Counted from the stretch's first letter, positions 44,640 to 53,211 are shown. The stretch: 55,432 bases of DNA from Jejuia pallidilutea (GCF_002973595.1 NZ_PVEO01000015.1:1-55432), one strand, 5' to 3'. Numbers and translations: made by a program. The notes: generated from the letters alone by a model not told the origin.

Positions 44640-44758
44640 ACTCAACAGAAAAAATTTTGATGGCTAAAATAAACGTATTTCGTATATCTTTAATTCTATT
44701 TTATATTATTTAACGTTTTTTAGTCTTATGCCATTTAACCTCTATCCATAAAATTATG

Positions 44759-44766
44759 TAGTTTTG
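44759..44766 (+). promoter_or_regulatory. -7 box of smpB, 5 nt before the ATG
   Basis: TAGTTTTG, an exact TAnnTTTG, separated from the ATG at 44772 by 5 nt. The transcript should begin at or next to the start codon. Confidence 0.5.
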
Positions 44767-44771
44767 TAGGT

Positions 44772-45230
44772 ATGCAAAAAACCATTAACATACAGAATAA
44801 AAAGGCGCGCTTTCAATATGAAATATTAGACAAGTATACTGCGGGTATTGTGTTAACTGGTACCGAAATAAAATCTATTAGAAGCAGTAAAGCCTCTATT
44901 GCCGAAAGTTTTTGTGAATTTAATGATAACGGAGAACTTTTTGTGGTAAATATGACCATACAAGAGTATGCCTTTGGTAATTATTACAACCACAAGCCCA
45001 AGGCTACTAGAAAATTATTATTGAACAAAAGAGAGCTAAAAAAGCTTAATAAGGAGGTGCAAAATAGTGGGTTAACCATAATTCCTTTACGCCTATTTAT
45101 AAACGATAAAGGCTACGCAAAGTTAGATATTGCCTTAGCTAAAGGTAAAAAACTATACGACAAGCGCGAAACCATTAAAGATCGTGACAATAAGCGCAAT
45201 CTAGATAGGATAAAAAAAATCTACAAATAA
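44772..45230 (+). CDS. smpB: SsrA-binding protein
   Basis: 152 residues, typical length. It binds tmRNA and brings it to stalled ribosomes for trans-translation. Family blocks: INIQNKKARFQYEILDKYTA, GIVLTGTEIKSIRSSKASI near 30, FCEFNDNGELFVVNMTI, RKLLLNKRELKKL near 77, PLRLFINDKGYAKLDIALAK near 100, and the basic C-terminal KKLYDKRETIKDRDNKR tail. The tmRNA gene itself (ssrA) is not seen in the window. Confidence 0.98.
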   Translation: MQKTINIQNKKARFQYEILDKYTAGIVLTGTEIKSIRSSKASIAESFCEFNDNGELFVVNMTIQEYAFGNYYNHKPKATRKLLLNKRELKKLNKEVQNSGLTIIPLRLFINDKGYAKLDIALAKGKKLYDKRETIKDRDNKRNLDRIKKIYK

Positions 45231-45287
45231 TTTAATAAACAATTAACCGTTTACAAGTTACAATTAGCTAATTTATATTGTATTTCA

Positions 45288-45295
45288 TAGTTTTG
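45288..45295 (+). promoter_or_regulatory. -7 box of the NTF2-like gene, 3 nt before the ATG
   Basis: TAGTTTTG ends 3 nt before the ATG at 45299. A TTG further upstream (45278) is in frame but lies before this box. Confidence 0.5.
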
Positions 45296-45298
45296 AAA

Positions 45299-45859
45299 AT
45301 GAAAAAATCACCACTCCTTCTCTTTTTAGTTTGTATACCATTTATATTACAAGCACAAAAAAAACCTGAAGACAAAAAAGCTTCCGAAAAAAAAGAATTT
45401 AAAGTAGATAGCACCAAGGTGTTAACGTTAGATAAAACCATAAAAACACTATACAATGTTATTTCTGCTGAAAAAGAAGAAAGCCGTAATTGGAAACAAT
45501 TTAAATACCTGTTTCACCCCGATGCTAAATTAATAGCCTCTGGAATGAATACCGATTATGAATACAAAGCCAAATATTTAACACCTGCCGAGTACATAAA
45601 AAACTCACAAAAATGGTTAAAAATGAATGGTTTTATTGAAAAAGAAATCCACCGATCGGTAAATACCTTTGGCAATATAGCCCATGTATTTAGCACTTAC
45701 GAATGTTATTATAGTAAAGATGACAAAAAACCTTTTATGCGTGGTATTAATAGTATTCAACTTTTTTACGACGAAGACCGCTGGTGGATTATAAATTTAT
45801 ATTGGGCACAGGAAACCGAAGAACACGCCATACCTAAAGCTTACTTACCTCGCAACTAA
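45299..45859 (+). CDS. exported NTF2-like (SnoaL-fold) protein
   Basis: 186 residues from the ATG at 45299. The N-terminus MKKSPLLLFLVCIPFILQAQ is a signal peptide; then a charged linker (about 20-40) and an NTF2-like domain, with KTLYNVISAEKEESRNWKQF, FHPDAKLIASG, STYECYYSKDDKKPF and RWWIINLYWAQE blocks. NTF2-like folds host small-molecule binding or hydrolysis; nothing here fixes the ligand. It is followed after 4 nt by a PPOX-type protein, so the two are probably co-transcribed. Confidence 0.85.
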   Translation: MKKSPLLLFLVCIPFILQAQKKPEDKKASEKKEFKVDSTKVLTLDKTIKTLYNVISAEKEESRNWKQFKYLFHPDAKLIASGMNTDYEYKAKYLTPAEYIKNSQKWLKMNGFIEKEIHRSVNTFGNIAHVFSTYECYYSKDDKKPFMRGINSIQLFYDEDRWWIINLYWAQETEEHAIPKAYLPRN

Positions 45860-45863
45860 AACT

Positions 45864-46409
45864 ATGTCGAAATTTTTTACTGAAATACCTACAGAACTTC
45901 AATCATTTATTACATCACAACATATTTTTTTTGTTGCTACTGCTGCTGCAGAAGGAAGAATTAATTTATCGCCTAAAGGTTTAGCCGATACGTTTAGAAT
46001 TGTTAATAAAAACCGTGTGCTTTGGCTAAACCTAACAGGGAGTGGCAATGAAACTGCAGCACATGTTTTAAAAAATGATAGAATGACCGTTATGTTTTGT
46101 TCTTTTGAAGGGAAACCGCTTATACTTAGACTTTACGGCACCGCTAAAGTATATCACGAAAGAGATACCGAATTTAAAGACAACAAACATTTATTTCCTG
46201 AAATTCCAGGAACCCGACAAATAGTTGATATGACTGTTGAAAGTGTGCAAACCTCCTGCGGTTATGCTGTACCTTTTATGGAGTTTAAAGAGGAACGCCA
46301 ACAACTTAATGCTTGGGCAGAAAAACAAGGTAAAGAACGCATTGAACGCTACTGGAAAGAAAATAACACCAAGAGTATTGATGGGTTCGAAACAGAAATT
46401 TGTGAATAA
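45864..46409 (+). CDS. pyridoxamine 5'-phosphate oxidase-family protein
   Basis: 181 residues of the split-barrel flavin-binding PPOX class. IFFVATAAAEGRINLSPKG near 22, VLWLNLTGSGNETAAHVL near 52 and MTVMFCSFEGKPLILRLYG near 74 form the flavin-binding barrel. The C-terminal part (about 125-181) ends WKENNTKSIDGFE. It is not the PdxH enzyme itself but a general PPOX-like protein that may reduce a flavin- or F420-linked substrate. It is coupled to the upstream exported protein and 22 nt before the methyltransferase. Confidence 0.92.
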   Translation: MSKFFTEIPTELQSFITSQHIFFVATAAAEGRINLSPKGLADTFRIVNKNRVLWLNLTGSGNETAAHVLKNDRMTVMFCSFEGKPLILRLYGTAKVYHERDTEFKDNKHLFPEIPGTRQIVDMTVESVQTSCGYAVPFMEFKEERQQLNAWAEKQGKERIERYWKENNTKSIDGFETEICE

Positions 46410-46426
46410 CTTCTTTTAAACGCTTA

Positions 46427-46434
46427 TAACTTTG
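46427..46434 (+). promoter_or_regulatory. possible -7 box overlapping the methyltransferase start
   Basis: TAACTTTG ends in the TTG that opens the methyltransferase frame. If functional, initiation must lie downstream, for example at ATA 46447 (before ENYWSKRY), which matches the family N-terminus. Confidence 0.4.
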
Positions 46435-47031
46435 TTTTCCAAAGACATAGAAAATTATTGGTCCAAACGCTACCTACAACATAATACTGGTTGGGATATT
46501 GGCGTGCCTTCTACCCCGCTAAAAACATATATAGACCAACTGGAGAACAAAAACTTAAAAATTTTAATTCCCGGTGCTGGTAATTCCTATGAGGCCGAAT
46601 ACTTATTTAAAAACGGATTTGAAAATACCTATGTGTTAGATATTGCGAATGTACCTTTAATAGCTTTTCAAAAAAGAGTTCCTCATTTTCCTTCAGAACA
46701 AATCATTAAAGGTGATTTTTTTAAGCATAAAGGCATTTACGATTTAGTTTTAGAGCAAACCTTCTTTTGTTCTTTTCCACCACTGCCCGAAAACCGAAAA
46801 CAATATGCCTTAAAAATTCATGAATTGCTGCATAAACGTGGAAAACTTGTGGGGTTGTGGTTTAATTTTCCACTCACTAACGATATGGAAAAACGTCCGT
46901 TTGGTGGTTCAAAAGAAGAATATCTAAACTATTTTAAACCACTTTTTAATGTTAATACTTTTAAAAATTGCTACAATTCCATTCCTTCTAGAATGGGCAG
47001 GGAATTGTTTGGAATTTTCGAAAAGACATAA
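46432..47031 (+). CDS. SAM-dependent methyltransferase, thiopurine-methyltransferase type
   Basis: 199 residues from TTG 46432 (start uncertain, see the overlapping promoter box). The fold is a TPMT-like class I methyltransferase: YWSKRYLQHNTGWDIGVPST near 9, LKILIPGAGNSYEAEYLFK near 37 (SAM-binding GxGxx), FENTYVLDIANVPL near 60 and VLEQTFFCSFPP near 103. The acceptor substrate is unknown; members often methylate thiols or halides or detoxify metalloids. It follows the PPOX gene on the same strand. Confidence 0.9.
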   Translation: MFSKDIENYWSKRYLQHNTGWDIGVPSTPLKTYIDQLENKNLKILIPGAGNSYEAEYLFKNGFENTYVLDIANVPLIAFQKRVPHFPSEQIIKGDFFKHKGIYDLVLEQTFFCSFPPLPENRKQYALKIHELLHKRGKLVGLWFNFPLTNDMEKRPFGGSKEEYLNYFKPLFNVNTFKNCYNSIPSRMGRELFGIFEKT

Positions 47032-47078
47032 ATAAATAAATAACAACCTCCAAATTCTAGATTCTACTAACCAACATA

Positions 47079-47723
47079 CTAATTCCTATCCTCTAAAAGC
47101 GGCACAAACCGAAACTCCCCAAACTCATGCTGCTCAAACTCCTTTGGTCCTTTTCTAATAAAAAGTGTCATTACCTGCACATCATCGCCTACAGGAATTA
47201 CTAAGCGTCCGCCATCAACTTTTAACTGGCTCAATAAAGGTTTGGGTACAAAAGGAGCGCCCGCTGTAACAATAATACTATCAAAAGGAGCTTCGTCTGG
47301 CAACCCTTTGTAGCCATCGCCAAAAATTATTTTTTTAGCCCTATACCCTAATTTTGGCAAAAACTTACTTGTTTTTTTAAACAATTCTTGCTGACGCTCA
47401 ATACTGTAAACACGTGCACCCAGCTCGCACAAAACAGCTGTTTGGTAGCCGCTTCCTGTACCTATTTCTAAAACTTTATCTTCGGGAGATACCTGCATTA
47501 ACTCTGTTTGAAATGCTACGGTGTAGGGTTGAGAAATAGTTTGGTCTGCCGCAATAGGAAATGCTTTATCTTGGTAAGCATGGTCTAAAAAACCAGAGTC
47601 CATAAATAAATGCCGCGGTATTTTTCCAATAGCCGCTAGCACTTTTTCGTCCTGTATGCCTTTGGCTTTTATAACATTAACCAATTGTTGGCGCAAGCCT
47701 TTGTGTTTAAATGTATCTTTCAA
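47079..47723 (-). CDS. pcm: protein-L-isoaspartate(D-aspartate) O-methyltransferase
   Basis: 214 residues from TTG at 47723; no ATG is available near the N-terminus. It methylates damaged isoaspartyl residues so that they can be repaired. The SAM-binding block VLEIGTGSGYQTAVLCELGA near 85, the AADQTISQPYTVAFQTELM block near 57, and VTAGAPFVPKPLLSQLK near 152 are standard for the family. It is on the minus strand, convergent with the methyltransferase and divergent from the Gfo/Idh gene. Confidence 0.95.
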   Translation of the reverse strand: MKDTFKHKGLRQQLVNVIKAKGIQDEKVLAAIGKIPRHLFMDSGFLDHAYQDKAFPIAADQTISQPYTVAFQTELMQVSPEDKVLEIGTGSGYQTAVLCELGARVYSIERQQELFKKTSKFLPKLGYRAKKIIFGDGYKGLPDEAPFDSIIVTAGAPFVPKPLLSQLKVDGGRLVIPVGDDVQVMTLFIRKGPKEFEQHEFGEFRFVPLLEDRN

Positions 47724-47902
47724 TTTTCAGGAGGTTAGTTTTGCTAAAATTAAGCAAACATTTTTAAGCTAAAAACAATTTTCACAGAATTTAATTTTAG
47801 TATCTTTAAGCTGTGAAATTTATACCATTTTCTATTTTAATATTGGCAAAAATTCATAATTAAATTTTTATAGTAAATACTTTAGTTAAACACACATAAA
47901 TT

Positions 47903-48862
47903 ATGCTAAAAGCAGGTGTTCTTGGTGCTGGCCATCTTGGAAAAATTCATTTAAGACTTTTAAAACAATCCGAAAAATACGAGCTTGTTGGCTTTTACGA
48001 TGCCGATACCAAAACGGCACAAAAAGTTGCCGACGAATTTGGTTATAAATTATTTGATTCTATAGACGAACTTATAGATGCTGTTGATGTTGTAGACATT
48101 GTAACACCTACACTCTCGCATCATGAATGTGCCATAAACGCCATTACCAAAGGCAAACATATTTTTATTGAAAAACCCATTACAAATACCGTTGCAGAGG
48201 CCGAAGATATAAGAGCTTTAGTGGCACTACACAAGGTAAAAGGACAAGTAGGCCATGTGGAACGTTTTAACCCTGCATTTATAGCGGTAAGAGAGGATAT
48301 AAAAACACCAATGTTTATAGAAACGCATCGTTTAGCAGAATTTAACCCAAGAGGCACCGATGTACCTGTGGTATTAGATTTAATGATTCATGATATCGAT
48401 ATTATTTTAAGTATTGTAAAATCTGAAGTAAAACATATTTCTGCCAGTGGTGTTTCAGTAATTAGCGACACACCAGACATTGCCAACGCACGTATTGAAT
48501 TTAAAAATGGCTGTGTTGCAAACCTTACCGCTAGTAGAATTTCGCTAAAAAAAATGCGAAAAGCTAGGTTCTTTCAAAAGGATGCTTACATTTCAGTAGA
48601 CTTTTTAGAGAAGAAGTGTGAAGTGGTTAAAATGAAAGATGCCCCAGAAAACCCGGGAGATTTTGATATGATTTTGCAAAATGCAGAAGGCATAAAAAAA
48701 CAGATTTATTTTGATAATCCTAAAATTCCTGATGTAAATTCAATCTTAATGGAATTAGAAACGTTTGCGGATGCCATAAATAACGACACAACCCCTGTTG
48801 TAACGTTACATGACGGCACAGAAGCACTACGTGTAGCAAATATGATTATTAATCAGTTTTAA
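47903..48862 (+). CDS. Gfo/Idh/MocA-family NAD(P)-dependent oxidoreductase
   Basis: 319 residues. N-terminal Rossmann fold: KAGVLGAGHLGKIHLRLLK (near 2) and FIEKPITNTVAEAE near 90 (the conserved EKP). The C-terminal domain has the VLDLMIHDIDIILSIV block near 157 with its catalytic-type His. It oxidises or reduces a sugar, polyol or imine; the substrate is not inferable. It precedes a 3-hydroxyacyl-CoA dehydrogenase on the same strand with a 150-nt gap, so coupling is uncertain. Confidence 0.92.
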   Translation: MLKAGVLGAGHLGKIHLRLLKQSEKYELVGFYDADTKTAQKVADEFGYKLFDSIDELIDAVDVVDIVTPTLSHHECAINAITKGKHIFIEKPITNTVAEAEDIRALVALHKVKGQVGHVERFNPAFIAVREDIKTPMFIETHRLAEFNPRGTDVPVVLDLMIHDIDIILSIVKSEVKHISASGVSVISDTPDIANARIEFKNGCVANLTASRISLKKMRKARFFQKDAYISVDFLEKKCEVVKMKDAPENPGDFDMILQNAEGIKKQIYFDNPKIPDVNSILMELETFADAINNDTTPVVTLHDGTEALRVANMIINQF

Positions 48863-49012
48863 AAGCCCCAAGAATTAAAAATTGGACGTTCAACGCTGAG
48901 TTTTCAAATCGGTGTTTTTTAAGATTTTTATCGAGATGAAGAATTCTTAGCCTTTGCCTTCATTTTTAGTTCGTTTTACATCACAGCAAAATAATCATAA
49001 TATAATACAAAT

Positions 49013-49903
49013 ATGAAAAACATAGCAGTAATTGGCGCAGGCACAATGGGAAACGGTATAGCCCATGTTTTTGCACAAAACGGATTTAAAATTAACCTTA
49101 TAGACATTAGTGAAACAGCCCTAAATAAAGGCCTGCAAACCATTGCCAATAATTTAGATAGAATGGTTGCCAAAGAAAAAATATCTAAAGAGGATAAAGA
49201 GACAACGCTTAATAACATTACAACGTTTACCAATATTAAAACCGGTGTTAACAACACAGATTTAGTAGTTGAAGCTGCCACTGAAAACCTAGATTTAAAA
49301 CTAAACATTTTTAAAGCGCTAGATGAAGCATGTTCAGGCACCACAATTTTGGCAACAAATACATCTTCTATTTCAATTACGCAAATAGCTGCTGTTACCT
49401 CTAATCCAGAACGTGTTATTGGTATGCATTTTATGAACCCTGTACCTATTATGAAGTTGGTTGAAATTATTCGTGGCTATAATACTAGTAACGAAGTAAC
49501 CCAAACCATTATGGAACTCTCTAAAAAACTGGGTAAAATACCGGTAGAGGTTAACGATTACCCAGGCTTTGTGGCCAACCGTATTTTAATGCCAATGCTA
49601 AACGAGTCTATAGAAACGCTTTACAACGGTGTTGCTGGTGTTACCGAAATAGACACGGTTATGAAATTAGGTATGGCACATCCTATGGGCCCTTTGCAAT
49701 TAGCAGATTTTATTGGTCTTGATGTGTGTTTGTCTATTTTAAATGTAATGTACAATGGGTTTAAAAATCCCAAGTATGCGCCGTGTCCTTTGTTAGTTAA
49801 TATGGTAAATGCTGGAAAACTAGGCGTAAAATCTGGAGAAGGGTTTTATGACTATTCAGAAAGTAAAAAAGCAGAAAAAGTAGCTTCTCAGTTTATAAGA
49901 TAA
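49013..49903 (+). CDS. 3-hydroxybutyryl-CoA (3-hydroxyacyl-CoA) dehydrogenase
   Basis: 296 residues, typical length for the single-domain enzyme. It oxidises 3-hydroxyacyl-CoA with NAD+ in fatty-acid or phenylacetate-type degradation, or acts in the reverse in butyrate routes. NAD site IGAGTMGNGIAHVFAQNGF (near 6), NTSSISITQIA near 118, the catalytic His-Glu pair around GMHFMNPVPIMKLVEIIRG near 140, and DYPGFVANRILMPMLNE near 182. It is followed after 75 nt by a yggS-type gene with its own promoter box. Confidence 0.95.
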   Translation: MKNIAVIGAGTMGNGIAHVFAQNGFKINLIDISETALNKGLQTIANNLDRMVAKEKISKEDKETTLNNITTFTNIKTGVNNTDLVVEAATENLDLKLNIFKALDEACSGTTILATNTSSISITQIAAVTSNPERVIGMHFMNPVPIMKLVEIIRGYNTSNEVTQTIMELSKKLGKIPVEVNDYPGFVANRILMPMLNESIETLYNGVAGVTEIDTVMKLGMAHPMGPLQLADFIGLDVCLSILNVMYNGFKNPKYAPCPLLVNMVNAGKLGVKSGEGFYDYSESKKAEKVASQFIR

Positions 49904-49943
49904 ATCAACTTATACATTTTATAAATTATAAATACATATAGAA

Positions 49944-49974
49944 TTGCACCAACTTTTCAATACTCGTAATTTTG
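49944..49974 (+). promoter_or_regulatory. promoter of the yggS-type gene, ending 4 nt before the ATG
   Basis: TTG at 49944-49946, a 20-nt spacer and TAATTTTG at 49967-49974: both Bacteroidota elements at good spacing. The ATG begins at 49979, so the mRNA should be leaderless. Confidence 0.65.
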
Positions 49975-49978
49975 CAGA

Positions 49979-50647
49979 ATGAGCATAAAACAAAATCTTA
50001 ATACTATTTTAGAAGCAATTCCAAAACATGTTACACTTGTTGCTGTTTCTAAAACTAAACCCGTAAGCGATATTATGGAAGCCTATAATGCTGGCCACCG
50101 TGTATTTGGCGAGAACAAGGTACAAGAAATGGTTGAAAAGCACGAACAAATGCCTAAGGATATTGAATGGCATATGATTGGGCATTTACAGCGCAACAAG
50201 GTAAAATATATGGCGAATTTTGTACGTTTAATTCATGGTGTAGACAATTTTAAATTGTTGAAAGAAATAAACAAACAAGCCCAAAAACACAATCGGGTTA
50301 TTGAATGTTTACTGCAAATAAAAATAGCCAATGAAGATTCTAAATTTGGAATGTCTGCCAAAGACGCATCAAGTATTTTACAGTCTTCTGCCTTTGCCGA
50401 ATTAAAAAACATCAAAATAACGGGCGTTATGGGAATGGCGACATTTACTGATAACAACACACAAATTAAACAAGAGTTTGAAAGTTTAAAAAATACTTTT
50501 GATAGTTTAAAAACCATAGAGGTTTCAAATTTCAAACCAGAAACCATTAGCATGGGTATGAGTGGCGATTATAAATTGGCCATTAATTGTGGTAGTACAA
50601 TGATTCGTGTTGGAAGTAGTATATTTGGGGCAAGAAATTACAATTAG
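49979..50647 (+). CDS. YggS-family PLP-binding protein (PLP homeostasis)
   Basis: 222 residues, fold-type III PLP protein. PLP lysine in LVAVSKTKPVSDI (near 21), VFGENKVQEMVEK near 43, IEWHMIGHLQRNKVKYM near 61, and the C-terminal ISMGMSGDYKLAINCGSTMI block near 190. YggS/PLPHP proteins buffer free PLP and are not known to have a catalytic reaction of their own. The start ATG is immediately behind a promoter box. Confidence 0.95.
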   Translation: MSIKQNLNTILEAIPKHVTLVAVSKTKPVSDIMEAYNAGHRVFGENKVQEMVEKHEQMPKDIEWHMIGHLQRNKVKYMANFVRLIHGVDNFKLLKEINKQAQKHNRVIECLLQIKIANEDSKFGMSAKDASSILQSSAFAELKNIKITGVMGMATFTDNNTQIKQEFESLKNTFDSLKTIEVSNFKPETISMGMSGDYKLAINCGSTMIRVGSSIFGARNYN

Positions 50648-50714
50648 TCGTTTTTAAAATAAACCATAGTTTTTAGTTTATAAAACGAAAATTAATAACA
50701 AACAATTTTACAGT

Positions 50715-52076
50715 ATTTACGCAGTATTAGACATAGAAACTACAGGCGGGAAGTATAACGAGGAAGGTATTACCGAAATTGCAATCTATAAATTTGATGG
50801 TCATAAAATAATAGACCAATTTATAAGCTTAGTAAACCCCGAAAGAGACATACAGCCATTCGTAGTAAATTTAACAGGTATAAATAGCAATATGTTAAGA
50901 AATGCGCCCAAGTTTTATGAGGTAGCAAAACGTATTGTTGAAATTACCGAAGGTTGTATTTTAGTAGCCCACAATGCACAATTCGACTACAGAATTTTAT
51001 GTACCGAGTTTAGACGCTTGGGTTTTGAATACGAACGGAAATCGCTTTGTACAGTAGAATTATCTAAATATTTAATTCCTGGGCAACCATCTTACAGCCT
51101 AGGGAAATTGGTACGCTCTTTAGGTATTCCCGTTGCCGACAGACATCGTGCTTCTGGTGATGCGCAAGCAACCGTAAAACTTTTTAAAATGTTGCTGGAT
51201 AAGGATACCGAAAAAAACATAATTAAAGATGTAGTTAGGTTAAACCCCAAACGCCAACTAGAGCCCAAGCATTTAGAAATTATTGCAGAATTGCCAACTA
51301 TAACAGGAGTATACTATATCCATAATGCAGATGGAGAAATAATCTATATTGGAAAAAGCAACAATATAAAAAAACGTATTAATCAACATTTTACCAACAC
51401 AAACCCTAAATCAAAAAAAATTCAATCTCTAGTTACAGCTGTAACATACGAAGCTACTGGCAGCGAACTCGTTGCACTTTTAAAAGAAAGCGAAGAGATA
51501 AAGCGCAACAAACCTATATTTAATAAAGCTTTAAGACGTTCTATTTTTACACATGCACTTTATAGTTTTATAGACGATAATAATTATATAAACCTAAGTG
51601 TAAGAAAAGCTGATAATAGAAAAAAACCCATAACCACTTTTAGTAATTTGCAAAGTGGCAAAAGTTTTATAACCAAAGCTATTAGCGATTATGTTTTATG
51701 CCAAAAACTAACAGGCGAATACAAAACCAAATCTAGCTGTTTTAACTTCGACATAAAAGAATGTAACGGTGCCTGTATAGGCAAAGAATCGGCATCAGAT
51801 TATAACAAACGTGTTTTAGCACTAATAGACAAAAACAGTTACGCTAATAAAAATATGGTAATTGTAGATAAAGGACGTGATGTGGATGAAAGAAGCGCAA
51901 TTCTTATAAAAGATGGTGTTTTTCAAGGACTTGGGTTCTTCAACCTCAACTATCAAATAAACAATATTGAGGTTTTAGAATCTATAATTACGCCCATGCA
52001 AAATAATAGAGACACCCAGCACATTATTCAAAGTTACCTAAGACGTAATAAAAAAGTAAAACTAATAACTATTTAA
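50715..52076 (+). CDS. DnaQ-like exonuclease fused to a GIY-YIG (UvrC-type) nuclease
   Basis: 453 residues if begun at ATT 50715 (MYAVLDIETTGGKY). The frame is open from 50670 to the stop, but it has no ATG, GTG or TTG before 50892, where an ATG would remove the first exonuclease motif. Exo I is in LDIETTGGKYNEEGITEI, Exo II in AHNAQFDYRI near 92, and the DEDDh His in HRASGDAQATVKL near 145. The second half is a GIY-YIG domain, TITGVYYIHNADG and EIIYIGKSNNIKKRINQHF (near 200-230), as in UvrC and Cho. It likely trims DNA in repair. Non-AUG initiation, or a sequence error at the start, must be considered. Confidence 0.9.
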   Translation: MYAVLDIETTGGKYNEEGITEIAIYKFDGHKIIDQFISLVNPERDIQPFVVNLTGINSNMLRNAPKFYEVAKRIVEITEGCILVAHNAQFDYRILCTEFRRLGFEYERKSLCTVELSKYLIPGQPSYSLGKLVRSLGIPVADRHRASGDAQATVKLFKMLLDKDTEKNIIKDVVRLNPKRQLEPKHLEIIAELPTITGVYYIHNADGEIIYIGKSNNIKKRINQHFTNTNPKSKKIQSLVTAVTYEATGSELVALLKESEEIKRNKPIFNKALRRSIFTHALYSFIDDNNYINLSVRKADNRKKPITTFSNLQSGKSFITKAISDYVLCQKLTGEYKTKSSCFNFDIKECNGACIGKESASDYNKRVLALIDKNSYANKNMVIVDKGRDVDERSAILIKDGVFQGLGFFNLNYQINNIEVLESIITPMQNNRDTQHIIQSYLRRNKKVKLITI

Positions 52077-52233
52077 TAGTTATTAAAATTTAAACCACGG
52101 CATAATACTTATACGTTCTTATATAGCTAAGGTTTCTAACATATACAACTAAACCCCAAAAACTGAAACAGCAATGAATTTGCTAGGATTTAGCCATTAA
52201 CTAAAAAACAAAAAAGAAGTAATAAATGTTTAC

Positions 52234-52241
52234 TACTTTTG
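52234..52241 (+). promoter_or_regulatory. -7 box of the ion channel gene, 4 nt before the ATG
   Basis: TACTTTTG, an exact TAnnTTTG, separated from the ATG at 52246 by AATT. No -33 TTG is evident. Confidence 0.5.
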
Positions 52242-52245
52242 AATT

Positions 52246-53094
52246 ATGGATATAACACCTAAAAAAGGCTGGCGAACCAAACTTCATGACATTATTTATG
52301 AAGCAGATACCCCTGGAGGTAAATTATTCGACCTCGTACTATTTATAGTAATAATTGCTAGTATCCTCTTTGTAATGCTAGAGAGCGTTAATAGTATTGA
52401 CGAAAAATATCATAATTTTTTAGATATCTCAGAGTGGGTTATCACCATTCTTTTCACTATAGAATACATTGCAAGAATTATTACAGTAAAAAAACCGTTA
52501 AACTATGTGTTTAGTTTTTATGGCATTATCGATTTATTATCCACAATTCCAAAATACATTTCCCTTGTTTTTGGTGGCATTCATGCGTTAGCAGCTTTAC
52601 GAGCCTTAAGATTACTTCGTGTATTTAGAATATTAAAATTAGCAAGGTACTTAGGCGCCTCAAATAATCTAGTAAACGCTTTAAAAGCAAGTAAAGCAAA
52701 AATATCAGTTTTTCTATTTGCGGTACTAATAATTGCAATAATACTTGGTACCATAATGTACTTGGTAGAAGGTGAAGAAAATGGATTTTCTAATATACCA
52801 AAAAGTGTGTATTGGTGTATTGTAACGCTAACAACGGTAGGATTTGGGGATATTGCTCCCCAAACGCCTTTAGGGCAGTTTATAGCATCTTTAGTAATGA
52901 TTTTAGGTTATGGTATTATAGCGGTTCCTACTGGTATTGTTTCCGCAGAATACACAGCCCAGAGCAAACCCAAAAAACAAGATACACGTAACAACGTTTC
53001 ATTAAATTCCCAATCGTGCGAAAATTGTTTGGCAGAAAACCATAAAGACAAAGCCGACTACTGCTACAATTGTGGCGAAAAGTTGCATATTTAA
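52246..53094 (+). CDS. voltage-gated-type potassium channel with C-terminal zinc ribbon
   Basis: 282 residues. Six membrane helices of the Kv type: the S4-like segment ALRALRLLRVFRILKLARYLG (one residue shorter here) carries the arginine ladder near 122, and the selectivity filter is TLTTVGFGDIAP near 195, so it should pass K+. The last 25 residues, SCENCLAENHKDKADYCYNC, form a Cys4 zinc-ribbon motif, an uncommon appendage for this channel type. It may sense metal or redox state, or assemble the tetramer. Single gene, leaderless promoter. Confidence 0.94.
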   Translation: MDITPKKGWRTKLHDIIYEADTPGGKLFDLVLFIVIIASILFVMLESVNSIDEKYHNFLDISEWVITILFTIEYIARIITVKKPLNYVFSFYGIIDLLSTIPKYISLVFGGIHALAALRALRLLRVFRILKLARYLGASNNLVNALKASKAKISVFLFAVLIIAIILGTIMYLVEGEENGFSNIPKSVYWCIVTLTTVGFGDIAPQTPLGQFIASLVMILGYGIIAVPTGIVSAEYTAQSKPKKQDTRNNVSLNSQSCENCLAENHKDKADYCYNCGEKLHI

Positions 53095-53099
53095 TTTTT

Positions 53100-53211
53100 T
53101 GGGCGATACCACGCTTAGGCGTGGTCAGGCTTTCCGCTATATCTTTTTCTCGTTCCTCAAAAAAGGATGTCGCTTCAATCCTTATCGCATCTATCCGCAA
53201 ACACTATTTTT
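53100..53211 (+). repeat. intergenic repeat family, copy C (diverged)
   Basis: Contains GGCTTTCCGCTATATCTTTTTC, AAAAAAGGATGTCGCTTCAATCCTT and a tail like copy B, in the same order. It includes a perfect 7-bp hairpin ACCACGC-TTAG-GCGTGGT at 53108-53125. It lies between the channel gene and miaA. Confidence 0.75.
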
